Program-made: the position numbers and the translations under genes | Source of the DNA: Desulfomonile tiedjei | GTDB taxonomy: Bacteria; Desulfobacterota; Desulfomonilia; Desulfomonilales; Desulfomonilaceae | Direction: 5' to 3' | Assembly (NCBI GenBank): GCA_016218715.1 | Contig: JACRDG010000002.1 | Location: 1-64,000 of the forward strand | DNA: 64,000 bases | The notes under the pieces: model-generated | Told to the model about the DNA's origin: nothing | Seen by the model: the letters and a program-made list of their open reading frames with translations, nothing else | The model's database searches: none | Part shown: positions 26,074-34,565 of the stretch, piece by piece | How the letters are laid out: each line of letters starts with the position of its first letter | Numbering within the stretch: the first letter of the stretch is position 1

Positions 26074-27138
26074 TTGAAAGATAGCGACGTGACTGGCCGA
26101 CCGGTCCTCAGTATTGTGATTCCGCTCTACAACGAAGCAGACAACGTCGAGACGCTCGTTCGGCGCTTGGAAGGAGTCATGGGCCGGCTTGGCTGCCACT
26201 GGGAGTTCGTTTTCGCGCTGGACCCGAGCCCGGACGGCACCCGCGAGAAGATACTCGAATTGCTCCGGGCTGGCCATCCGGTAAGATTGATCACCTTTTC
26301 CCGAAGAATCGGCAAACCGCTCTCGCTCCTCGCGGGGTTAGAGCATTGTCGCGGGGATGCCTGCGTCATCATCGACGCCGACCTCCAGGACCCGCCTGAA
26401 CTGATCGAGGAGATGTACCGGAAGTGGCAGGACGGATATGAAGTCGTCATCCCGCAGAGAGTCTCCCGGAAAGGGGAGAATTATCTGTATCTCAAAGCGG
26501 CCGAAACATTCTACTGGCTGCTGGACAAGATTGCGGAAGTCAGAGTACCGAGAAACACGGGAGATTTCAGGCTGCTGGACGCGCGTGTCGTCCGGGAAGT
26601 CTGCCGATTTCGGGAGCGTCACGGGTTTCTCAGGGGCATCACTGCGGCCGCGGGATTTCGCACCACGGTCATCCCCTATCACCGGGACGCCCGACTGACC
26701 GGCAAGACTCAGATACCGCTGTCCGGTGCAATCAACATCGCACTCGACGGGCTGGTACCGTTTTCACGAGTGCCGGTGAGGACGATCTTCGTTCTGGGAG
26801 CGGCTCTCATGGCCCTGGCCGCAGGCACTTCACTGGCGTGGATCGCTCTGGGGCTGATAACCGGCTTTTCGTCTTCATGGCCGTTCATGGCCTTAGCAAT
26901 TCTTATGCTCCTCCTATCCGGGATCGTGCTGTCTGGTATGGGGATCCTCGGCGAATACCTCGTCAGGGCGTACGAGGACTCCCGCGATCGGCCGCTCTAC
27001 ATCGTGGACGCAATCGAGGAGGCTGATACCCTTCCCCGGAGGATTGTCAACGCGGAACTCGCCTCGCCCGCCGTTGGCCGCGAACCATCGATCCACGGTC
27101 AGGCCGCCGATTCGGCGAAAGGAACGCCAGGCCGATGA
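26074..27138 (+). CDS. family 2 glycosyltransferase, DPM1/GtrB type, membrane-anchored
   Basis: 354 residues, TTG start with GCGAGGA upstream. GT-A catalytic domain with LSIVIPLYNEADNVETLV at the N-terminus and the DADLQDPPELI metal-binding motif, followed by two C-terminal membrane segments (about 227-250 and 268-292). Such enzymes move a sugar from a nucleotide donor to polyprenyl phosphate on the cytoplasmic face. The stop overlaps the next start (ATGA), so the epimerase is translationally coupled and may prepare its sugar donor. Confidence 0.9.
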   Translation: MKDSDVTGRPVLSIVIPLYNEADNVETLVRRLEGVMGRLGCHWEFVFALDPSPDGTREKILELLRAGHPVRLITFSRRIGKPLSLLAGLEHCRGDACVIIDADLQDPPELIEEMYRKWQDGYEVVIPQRVSRKGENYLYLKAAETFYWLLDKIAEVRVPRNTGDFRLLDARVVREVCRFRERHGFLRGITAAAGFRTTVIPYHRDARLTGKTQIPLSGAINIALDGLVPFSRVPVRTIFVLGAALMALAAGTSLAWIALGLITGFSSSWPFMALAILMLLLSGIVLSGMGILGEYLVRAYEDSRDRPLYIVDAIEEADTLPRRIVNAELASPAVGREPSIHGQAADSAKGTPGR

Positions 27139-28145
27139 AAGCTCTGATCACCGGAGGCGCGGGCTTTATCGGGAGCCATATTGTGGACGAGTTGGTCCGC
27201 CGCGGTTGCCGGGTGATCGTGTACGACAACTTCTCCACCGGTCACCGGCTGCACCTGGAACCGGCTTTGCGCTCGGGCCTCGTCACCGTGGTGGAAGGAG
27301 ACATCCTCGATCTTCCGGAACTGACCGCTGCAATGGAGGGGGTCTCGACTGTTTTCCACCTCGCGGCCAATGCGGACGTGCGCGGCGGCATGGCCGACAC
27401 GCGGAGCGACCTGGAGCAGAACACCGTGGGGACTCACCGGGTTCTGGAAGCCATGCGGAGCGTCCGCGCGGACACCATCGTCTTCACCAGTTCGGCCACG
27501 GTCTACGGCGAACCGAGTGTCTTCCCGACGCCGGAAGACTATGCACCCCTCCAGACATCGCTCTACGGAGCGTCGAAACTGGCCGCGGAGGCCATGATCC
27601 AGGCGTACGGCGAGTACTTCGAGATACGCAGCTACACTTTCCGGTTCGTCTCCTGGATTGGGGAACGCTACTCCCACGGCGTGGTCTTTGACTTCGTGAA
27701 GAAGCTCCTCGGCAACCCCGAGGAACTGGAAATCCTGGGCGATGGGAACCAGCGCAAATCGTACCTGCACGTGGCCGACGGGATACGGGGTATTTTCGCA
27801 GCCGTGGACACGATCCAGGACCGCAAAAGCGTCCTGAACCTCGGCCACGTCGAATTCATGACCGTGAAGGATCTGGCTCGGATCGTCACCGAGGAAATGG
27901 GCCTCAGCAACGTTGCCTTCCGTTACACCGGAGGCGTGCGCGGCTGGCTTGGCGACAGCCCGTTCGTGCTCCTTGACACCTCCAGGATTCAGGCCACCGG
28001 GTTCTCCCCGCAGGTGAGCATCGAAGAGGGCATTCGGCGGACGACCCGCTACCTGCTCGCCAACCGCTGGCTGCTGGAGGCCCGGCCGACAGGCAAGCAC
28101 CTGACCCGGCAAGGAAAAGCATGCCTTGCCCGAGAACCCCAGTAA
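27135..28145 (+). CDS. NAD-dependent sugar-nucleotide epimerase/dehydratase
   Basis: 336 residues of the extended short-chain dehydrogenase family. The NAD-binding loop GGAGFIGSHI is at the N-terminus, and the catalytic triad appears as SSATVYGE and YGASK. The best comparison is UDP-glucose 4-epimerase-like enzymes; substrate specificity cannot be assigned. It overlaps the glycosyltransferase by four bases and probably serves envelope polysaccharide or glycolipid assembly with it. Confidence 0.88.
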   Translation: MKALITGGAGFIGSHIVDELVRRGCRVIVYDNFSTGHRLHLEPALRSGLVTVVEGDILDLPELTAAMEGVSTVFHLAANADVRGGMADTRSDLEQNTVGTHRVLEAMRSVRADTIVFTSSATVYGEPSVFPTPEDYAPLQTSLYGASKLAAEAMIQAYGEYFEIRSYTFRFVSWIGERYSHGVVFDFVKKLLGNPEELEILGDGNQRKSYLHVADGIRGIFAAVDTIQDRKSVLNLGHVEFMTVKDLARIVTEEMGLSNVAFRYTGGVRGWLGDSPFVLLDTSRIQATGFSPQVSIEEGIRRTTRYLLANRWLLEARPTGKHLTRQGKACLAREPQ

Positions 28146-28179
28146 TTTCTGCGTAAAATCCTCGTAGCTTGGTCGCAAG

Positions 28180-29259
28180 TTGAGAATCATCGACCGGTAC
28201 ATAATGCTCGAGTTCTTGAAGGTCTTCTGCATCTGCGTGATGGGGTTCGTCCTCGTGTTACTGCTCGTGGAGATGACGGAGCGAATCAAGGAGTACTTCC
28301 AGTACAACCCACCGGGATGGCTTATGCTGGAGTACTTTCTCGTAAAAATACCGGGCTGGATGTTCTACGCCATTCCCTTGAGTATTCTCCTGGGCAGCAT
28401 GTTGTCGCTCCTGACGATGGCTCGGCATTCGGAAATCATCGCCATGCAGGCCAACGGCATAGATGCAATGAGCGTCGCGAGGCCGGCGCTCATCATCGGA
28501 GTGGCTGCGAGCCTGCTCATGATGCTGGCCAATGAAACGGTCATTCCCTGGTCGAACCGATACAGCAAGACCGTTCTGGACAGAATCGCCGGCAAGGCGG
28601 ATACGACTCTGTTCAAGCAGGACGGGATATGGATGCGATCCCCGGACTCCATCATTCACATCCGAAAATACGACAAGGCAAAACAGACTTTACACGGGGT
28701 CGCCATCATTTTCTGGGATGCGGACTACCTGTTCTCGTCTCGGATCTTCGCGGATAAGGGTGTATGGCACAAGAACGGATGGAGGCTCTACGGGGTCAAC
28801 AAGACCGTCAGAACCGCGGATAACCGTTTCAGCGTGGAGATTCAGCCCGTGCTGGAAGGAGTGCTGAATAAGCCCCCGACAGACTTCGAGAAAGTCGAGA
28901 AGCCCGTCTCGGAAATGAATCTGGTGCAGCTCGGGGATTACATCGAGAAGATCGAGCAGGAAGGGCAATCACCAACCCGCTACCTCGTGGACTGGCACGA
29001 CAAGATCGCGTTTCCCTTCGCATGTTTGATCATGTCGGCCTTGAGCGTCCCTTTCGCGATCAAGATACGGCCCAGAGGGGGAGGCGTGGCAATCGGGCTC
29101 GCGATATCTCTTGTCGTGGCCTTTTCCTATTGGATCGTCCATGCTCTGTTCGTCGCCCTGGGGCACGGAGGTTACCTGCCCCCAACGGCCGCTGCATGGG
29201 CCACAAACGTGATATTCGGGCTCTCCTCCGCCATGATGCTCCTGCATGTAGACACGTAG
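28180..29259 (+). CDS. lptG: LptG/YjgQ-family lipopolysaccharide export permease
   Basis: 359 residues, TTG start. Three N-terminal membrane segments (about 10-32, 55-78, 98-118), a beta-rich periplasmic region of about 140 residues, then three C-terminal segments: the standard LptF/LptG layout. It starts MRIIDRYIMLEFLKVF, typical of LptG. With LptB2 and LptF it would lift LPS from the inner membrane. No lptF is next to it in the window. It follows the sugar genes by 34 bases. Confidence 0.88.
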   Translation: MRIIDRYIMLEFLKVFCICVMGFVLVLLLVEMTERIKEYFQYNPPGWLMLEYFLVKIPGWMFYAIPLSILLGSMLSLLTMARHSEIIAMQANGIDAMSVARPALIIGVAASLLMMLANETVIPWSNRYSKTVLDRIAGKADTTLFKQDGIWMRSPDSIIHIRKYDKAKQTLHGVAIIFWDADYLFSSRIFADKGVWHKNGWRLYGVNKTVRTADNRFSVEIQPVLEGVLNKPPTDFEKVEKPVSEMNLVQLGDYIEKIEQEGQSPTRYLVDWHDKIAFPFACLIMSALSVPFAIKIRPRGGGVAIGLAISLVVAFSYWIVHALFVALGHGGYLPPTAAAWATNVIFGLSSAMMLLHVDT

Positions 29260-29312
29260 TCCTTCCTGGCGCTAATACGGGCTCCCATCGAGGCTGTTCT
29301 CTTGGCTGTACA

Positions 29313-29370
29313 GTGGGGCCGGCATCTTGCCGGTCCTTGAGGAAATCACAGGCAAGATGCCTGTCCCACC
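29313..29370. repeat. dispersed palindromic repeat, family A (inverted orientation)
   Basis: GTGGGGCCGGCATCTTGCCG then ACAGGCAAGATGCCTGTCCC: the same two half-sites as at 16854 in the opposite order. The gap 29260-29687 also holds the half-copy at 29574; no gene is supported. Confidence 0.8.
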
Positions 29371-29573
29371 AATAGAGCCAGCCTCTGAAGGGTACGGTGG
29401 GCGAAGCGAACCGAACCGGTGGAGGAATTCGCTGCGGGCAACTCAGCCAGAAAAACAATGAGCGGTGCGGTTCGCACGCGGCTGCCGTGCTCACCGGCAC
29501 CCTACGGGGGCTGTACGCAACCTAAATTCGGTCTACTGAGTGCTGTTGATGGAGGGGAGCGTTGCCGAGGAAT

Positions 29574-29595
29574 GGCCGGCAAGATGCCGGCCCCA
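29574..29595. repeat. half-copy of repeat family A
   Basis: GGCCGGCAAGATGCCGGCCC, followed by CAC: one half of the family A palindrome. Confidence 0.75.
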
Positions 29596-29687
29596 CTGAA
29601 GAACAAAGGATAGAAACCAAGATTACAGAGGTGAAAGAGAAAACTCAGGCTTGGCCTAGTGTCAACTCCAAAACGCTGTTGGGGGGA

Positions 29688-30161
29688 TCACTTGAGCCTT
29701 TTGAACTGGACGAACAAACCGGGATCTGGGGTCCCTTCGTACACTTCGATCGTAGTGAATTGGTCCGGATTGTCGAATCTCAGGTACAGGACCTCCTCCT
29801 CGACCGCACCTTTTCGCTGATGGCGCAGCTCACGACCCGCAAGCTTCCAAGTACCTTCCTCGACGCTTTCACCGGAACCGATCCGGGAAATCCGCCGAAA
29901 TGTGCCGTCCTTGCCGTACTCCATGAGGAGGCAAAATGCATTGGGGCCTTTGCTGACAAAGGACTTCCCTTTGTACCCTGCCCGGTAGGGTTGCGCGGGC
30001 TCCTTGGTCTGGGTGACCTCCCAGAGACCGATCAACCGCTCCGAGTCCTGAACCGGAGGGGCAGGCCCGCCTCCCTTCTCGTGCTGAGCGTATGCCGGGC
30101 CGAGCAGAAGACCTAGCCACAGGCTTACTGCAATAATTAGGACGTTCCACCGGGTATTCAC
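29688..30161 (-). CDS. exported lipocalin-like protein of unknown function
   Basis: 157 residues, GTG start with GAGGAG nine bases upstream. Signal peptide to about residue 25 (LLGPAYA-QHE). The mature part has the beta-strand pattern LIGLWEVTQT, GTFRRISRIGSGESVEEGTW and ELRHQRKG seen in small lipocalin-like domains, so ligand binding in the periplasm is possible. Function unknown. Confidence 0.7.
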   Translation of the reverse strand: MNTRWNVLIIAVSLWLGLLLGPAYAQHEKGGGPAPPVQDSERLIGLWEVTQTKEPAQPYRAGYKGKSFVSKGPNAFCLLMEYGKDGTFRRISRIGSGESVEEGTWKLAGRELRHQRKGAVEEEVLYLRFDNPDQFTTIEVYEGTPDPGLFVQFKRLK

Positions 30162-30331
30162 GGCATGCTCCTCTCTGGTTGCCTCTCATCTCCGGATCGG
30201 CGGGGGACAAAACTTTGAAAATAGCTTCCAAGGCCGGTCTTGGACGATCGACACCCTAGCACACCCGCCGCGCGCGTGCAACGGTACGTTTTCTCTTGAC
30301 ATCATGGGAAGTCGGCGGGCATGAAACTTGA

Positions 30332-31840
30332 ATGACCGATTTCAAACGCGTCGCCGGCAGAGTGTGGTTTTGGGCCAACCATGAAGCCCTGGTGGGATTG
30401 GTGCTTCTAGCCGTCGGATTGTACATCGGGAGAGACGGCTATCTGAAGCTGCGGGAGCTGTGGGGGCTGTTCTCGGGGCTGTTCCCCCTACAACTGCAGG
30501 AAGATGTCGGGGAGCGAGTGCTCAACTCCCTGCCGGTCATCTCCACGATATTCGTGAGTACCGTCAGCTCCATCGCCGCGGTCTTGATGGGTGTCGCGTG
30601 GACTGTGACCGGTTTCTTCGAGTTTGTACAACGCCGCGGGAATTCCACCGAGACCGCGACGTTGAAGGATCCGGTGCTGGTGGCCGAGATCGTCCGGACC
30701 GGCAAGAATCAGTACTGGAAGAGAGCCTCTTGGCCGATCCAGATCATGGGGAGACTCTGGGCGAGGGCTCGTTTCATCAGCCCGGTGTCGTTTCAGATCT
30801 TCGGGGACCTGTGGCGATCCTCCTGGCGAGTCGTGTTCATAGGTATTCTGATCTTCGGAGTCCACTCTGGCCTGCACTTCCTTCCCGCTCTGCTCGAGCG
30901 CGCCCTGAAAATTCAGGTGGTACTGCCCATCCCTCCGGCAAAGCCGCTGTATTTCCTCCTCGGATTCGTGCTCCTGGTGTACGCATTGACAGCACTGAGC
31001 CTCATGCCTTTCAGAAGAGGGGTCCTGGAACGCAGCACCGACTTGCTCGCGGTCAAAGGCCGGGGAGATCCCCACGCATTCTTTGCTCTCCTGGAGGAGG
31101 GGTTCAAACTCCTCAGTGCCAAGGGAGTCACAGCGGGGAGGCCCTTCCGACTGGAGTCCGAGCAAGATCCTCAAATCAGAGCGACGCTTGTGGAGACTTC
31201 TCCGGAACCGCTGCGATCGGTTGCCAGGCCGGCCGCGTATTTTTGTCTCCCGCTGGTCTTTCTCTTGATGACGATGGGTTTCAGCAGGCTGGTGCACTTT
31301 CAGCGCCCTGCCCCTTCGATGCCGTATCAGGAATTCCTGACCAAGAACCTCTTGAGTTATTCATTCGAAGCGGCCTTTGCGATCGGTCTCATCCTCGTCG
31401 GCGTTCACTTCTCGAGCCAAGCCCGCAAGCTGTTTAGGATCCGTGTACACAGGAGCGGCATCGTTTTGGCCCACGTGACCGCTGACGTCGCGGCTCCAGA
31501 GGTGGTTGAACCGGAGGCGGCCAATCCAGCATTGATGACCGAGCCCGAGGTAATACCGTGGAAGAACGCGGAAGGAGCGGACGACCGGTTTGCCGAATGG
31601 GTCCGGGCACCCCATGGGAACAACTCCTTCCGGGTAATCGTCTACTGGGCCGAAGCGATCTCTGAAGGCGCCACCGCCGAGGGACCCCGGTTTCTCATCA
31701 GTCTTCGGAAATCGATTCCGCTGGACGCGGCCATGGCGCACATCGTCAAGTTACCGTTCAACGTAGCTTTTGACGCCGATGCGCCCAATGTTGCCCGAAG
31801 AACGGACGCTGAAGGCCGGCCCGAACCCTCTGTGGACTGA
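30332..31840 (+). CDS. six-helix membrane protein of unknown function
   Basis: 502 residues. Hydrophobic segments at about 13-35, 65-100, 165-190, 210-232, 290-312 and 340-365; a polar C-terminal region of about 125 residues carries no motif I know. It reads as a coherent protein with the codon pattern of its neighbours. There is no clear Shine-Dalgarno before the ATG. It converges with acsE on the other strand. I cannot assign a family. Confidence 0.7.
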   Translation: MTDFKRVAGRVWFWANHEALVGLVLLAVGLYIGRDGYLKLRELWGLFSGLFPLQLQEDVGERVLNSLPVISTIFVSTVSSIAAVLMGVAWTVTGFFEFVQRRGNSTETATLKDPVLVAEIVRTGKNQYWKRASWPIQIMGRLWARARFISPVSFQIFGDLWRSSWRVVFIGILIFGVHSGLHFLPALLERALKIQVVLPIPPAKPLYFLLGFVLLVYALTALSLMPFRRGVLERSTDLLAVKGRGDPHAFFALLEEGFKLLSAKGVTAGRPFRLESEQDPQIRATLVETSPEPLRSVARPAAYFCLPLVFLLMTMGFSRLVHFQRPAPSMPYQEFLTKNLLSYSFEAAFAIGLILVGVHFSSQARKLFRIRVHRSGIVLAHVTADVAAPEVVEPEAANPALMTEPEVIPWKNAEGADDRFAEWVRAPHGNNSFRVIVYWAEAISEGATAEGPRFLISLRKSIPLDAAMAHIVKLPFNVAFDADAPNVARRTDAEGRPEPSVD

Positions 31841-32001
31841 TACCGATTTGGTTTCGAAGAAGAAATCTGGGAGTTTCTTGAGGAGGGGTTGGGAGGAACC
31901 TCTTTGCTCAAAGATGTTCCTCTCAACGCTACTCTTTGGCTCGCGACTTGGTATGAGACGTTCCGCGCGCTACTCCAGCCCGATCGCCAAACCACAAAGA
32001 A

Positions 32002-32892
32002 TCAGAGTTCAAGCCAGGAATGAGAATAGAGAGACTGGCCAAGCAACAGCCTGGTCGTCTTCACGTAATCGACCTGTCGTTTATCCAATCCGCTCGTGTC
32101 GACTTCCTCGCCGTCGAAGACGCGACCGACCAGGTCCTCGAGGTCCATGGCCTGATCGTGCGCGATCCGGACGATCTCTTCGTCAAAGCCGTCAAGAATC
32201 GCCGACGTGATACCGCATTTCTTAAGAACGATGAGGTACACCTGGTTGAGGATGTCCCGCAGCTCATCGGGCGAGCCGTTGGAAACGTTGGAGAGACCGC
32301 AGGTGGACTGGGAACCGGGCGCCAGTTCCGGCAACCACTGCATGAAGGTCGTGCAGCCCTGAAGTTCCTGTTGCTGCGAAGAGACCGGCACTACGATGGG
32401 ATCGAACCAGATCCTGGTCAGGTCGATGTCCAGTTCGGCGGCTTTGGTCATCATGCTGTCCAACAACACCGACCGCTCGTTCTCATCGCGGGGAATCCCG
32501 TCCGGACCCCACATCAAGCCGACCATGTTGCAGTTGTACTTCTGGACCAGCGGCATCTGGAGATCCATGCGGTCAGGTTTCGCCATGATGGAATTGATGA
32601 CCGCGGGGCCCTTCTTCGGGACGTACACCTGCAAGCCGGCTTCTATGGCGTCGTTGTTGGTGGTGTCCAGGAACAGAGGCAAGTCCGTCACTTCCTGAAC
32701 CACTTTGACGAGCCACTGCATCATTTCCTGGCCGCCCTTCCTGGCCGGGCCCACATTGAGGTCGAGGAGATCCGCGCCTCTCTCGGTGAGCTTCTCAGCC
32801 CACTCCTGGATCGGCTTGGGGTCCTTCTCCCTCATGGCAGTGCCCGTATACTTCGACATGATATTGATGTTCTCAGCCACCACCTTTATCAT
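32002..32892 (-). CDS. acsE: methyl-tetrahydrofolate:corrinoid iron-sulfur protein methyltransferase
   Basis: 296 residues of the pterin-binding TIM-barrel family. Markers are the early VVAENIN, DLLDLNVGP (pterin-binding Asp/Asn region), LFLDTTN and STCGLSNVSNG segments, the same order as Moorella AcsE. It passes the methyl group of methyl-tetrahydrofolate to the cobalamin of AcsC/AcsD in the Wood-Ljungdahl pathway. AGGAGGT precedes the ATG. It is the last gene of the CODH/ACS operon, 186 bases after acsC, with a strong hairpin in the gap. Confidence 0.95.
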   Translation of the reverse strand: MIKVVAENINIMSKYTGTAMREKDPKPIQEWAEKLTERGADLLDLNVGPARKGGQEMMQWLVKVVQEVTDLPLFLDTTNNDAIEAGLQVYVPKKGPAVINSIMAKPDRMDLQMPLVQKYNCNMVGLMWGPDGIPRDENERSVLLDSMMTKAAELDIDLTRIWFDPIVVPVSSQQQELQGCTTFMQWLPELAPGSQSTCGLSNVSNGSPDELRDILNQVYLIVLKKCGITSAILDGFDEEIVRIAHDQAMDLEDLVGRVFDGEEVDTSGLDKRQVDYVKTTRLLLGQSLYSHSWLEL

Positions 32893-33017
32893 TGAAAGCT
32901 ACCTCCTGATTTGGCTCCCGTTCCTGCGCGGAACGCTCTCTATAATGGTTAGCACAGCGACGGACAAGTAGAAAGAAGAATTTACAGGTGCCCGTCGAGG
33001 TGCCCCGAAAAGGAGAA

Positions 33018-33048
33018 CTTCGGGGAAGAGACGCTCTCTTCCCCGAAG
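33018..33048 (-). promoter_or_regulatory. intergenic stem-loop between acsC and acsE
   Basis: CTTCGGGGAAGAGA / TCTCTTCCCCGAAG, a perfect 14-base stem with a three-base loop. No clean T-run follows on the minus strand. Partial termination, processing or mRNA stabilisation are all possible. Confidence 0.7.
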
Positions 33049-33078
33049 ACCGTTAACGTCGAAACACTCGAATTTCAG

Positions 33079-34422
33079 TTATGCCACGTAGTTCTGACGA
33101 AGATAGGCGGGTATATGAGCTCCCTCTCTGGGGCCGATGGCAACTTCCCAGCCCGAAAGCTCTTCTTCCAAATCGCCGCTAATAATAGCCGCAGCTCCCG
33201 GTATGACCAGCTTTCTCGTCTTGGTCTTCTCTTCGATTCCGGATTTCTTGACAAAGGGAGCGATCAAGTCCGCCACGAACTTGCCGGCTGCCCATGCGGT
33301 CAAAACCGACAGTCCATCTGTGTTCAGAACCAGCAGCCACGACGGCACACGGCTGGCCTCCACTTCGCCGGAAACGATGAAGTAGGTCAACGAGAAGTTG
33401 CTGGTGATCAGCACCGGAGAACTCTCGGTCGGATTGCCGATCGGGTATATTCCCTGCTCCGTGGTCATGGGCCGCTGAGGATCCGTGAAGATGTTCAACC
33501 GCTGCAGCAACAGCGGGAAGACCAGTTCGCCACGGAGGTCGCTCAGGATCGCGATGCCGCCGTACTTCGAGATGAACGTCCCTGCCACCAACGCTTCGTC
33601 TGTCGGAGTATCCGCCATCTCACACGGGAAGATGATGGTCGGAAAGCCCAACGGCCGGTACAGGTTTTCCAGCGCGAGGCGGCGGATCATCACGTTGTCT
33701 CGGAGCAGAGGTGCAAGCTCACGCGAGCCGGTGTCGAGGACGATGTCCTTGAAACCTTGTTCCACCAGTTTCGAACTCAGACGGGCGACATCTCCGACTT
33801 TGTCGGCCTTCACCGTGATCGGGCAGTCGAACTCTTTGGCCAGTGCGGCCATGGCGTCGAGATTCGCCGCGGTCGCCGCGTAGAGAAGAGGCTTCGCCTT
33901 TCCCACCTGACCCAGTGCCGCCTTCATAGCGTCCAGGTTGTCACTCATGAGGATCACGGCCGCGCCGGCATCAGACGCCTTCTTCGCGATCTTGGCGAAC
34001 CGGGCAGGGTCTCCGCTGTCTTTTACTGCGATCAACTCCGGCTTCAGGGTAAGACCGACTCGTTCGTATCGCAGCTCTTTGAAGGCCTTCAGCTTGCCGT
34101 CCACGGCCTTGTCGGCTTCCGACGTGGCTATGAGGCATCCGAGGGCAGTCGGGTTGTTGAAAGTCTTCTCGTGCCGGAAGAGAACCGTTTCTCCACCCGC
34201 CTTCACTGCTGCGTCCCCCACGCCGATCTGCACGGTGCGTATGGGTGGCGCGGACGCGGAGGCGAGTTTCTCTTTCGCGTCATCGCTCACGTACGGACAC
34301 AAATCCAGCTCGGCCTTGCCCGCAGCCAGATTCATGGCAAAGGCGAGGCAGGTGGGAACCCCACATTCCCCGCAGTTCTTTTTGGGCATTAGCTTGAATA
34401 TCTGTATTCCGGAAAGCGCCAT
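33079..34422 (-). CDS. acsC: corrinoid iron-sulfur protein large subunit (CFeSP gamma)
   Basis: 447 residues. N-terminal [4Fe-4S] domain with Cys17, Cys20, Cys25 and Cys42 (NCGECGVPTC), then a TIM barrel and the C-terminal corrinoid-binding domain. With AcsD it carries the methyl-cobalamin between AcsE and the AcsB A-cluster. Length and motif spacing match the bacterial AcsC family. GGGGAGG precedes the ATG. Its partner AcsD is not separate here but is the N-terminal part of the protein at 36858. Confidence 0.96.
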   Translation of the reverse strand: MALSGIQIFKLMPKKNCGECGVPTCLAFAMNLAAGKAELDLCPYVSDDAKEKLASASAPPIRTVQIGVGDAAVKAGGETVLFRHEKTFNNPTALGCLIATSEADKAVDGKLKAFKELRYERVGLTLKPELIAVKDSGDPARFAKIAKKASDAGAAVILMSDNLDAMKAALGQVGKAKPLLYAATAANLDAMAALAKEFDCPITVKADKVGDVARLSSKLVEQGFKDIVLDTGSRELAPLLRDNVMIRRLALENLYRPLGFPTIIFPCEMADTPTDEALVAGTFISKYGGIAILSDLRGELVFPLLLQRLNIFTDPQRPMTTEQGIYPIGNPTESSPVLITSNFSLTYFIVSGEVEASRVPSWLLVLNTDGLSVLTAWAAGKFVADLIAPFVKKSGIEEKTKTRKLVIPGAAAIISGDLEEELSGWEVAIGPREGAHIPAYLRQNYVA

Positions 34423-34494
34423 GGATTATAACCTCCCCCCTCGAGGTACGACCCCAAGGAGTAAAAAGTTGAGTTCTGTCAAAGATAAGGTTGA

Positions 34495-34522
34495 GGGGGC
34501 TCCGGGGAGAGAAAGAGCCCCC
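34495..34522 (-). promoter_or_regulatory. intergenic stem-loop between acsB and acsC
   Basis: GGGGGCTC / GAGCCCCC with a 12-base loop, in the 143-base gap. No T-run. One of three hairpins, one per gap in this operon. Confidence 0.65.
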
Positions 34523-34565
34523 ATTGGACCTTAGTCATGCCGCGGCCGAACCTGTCGGCCCCGCC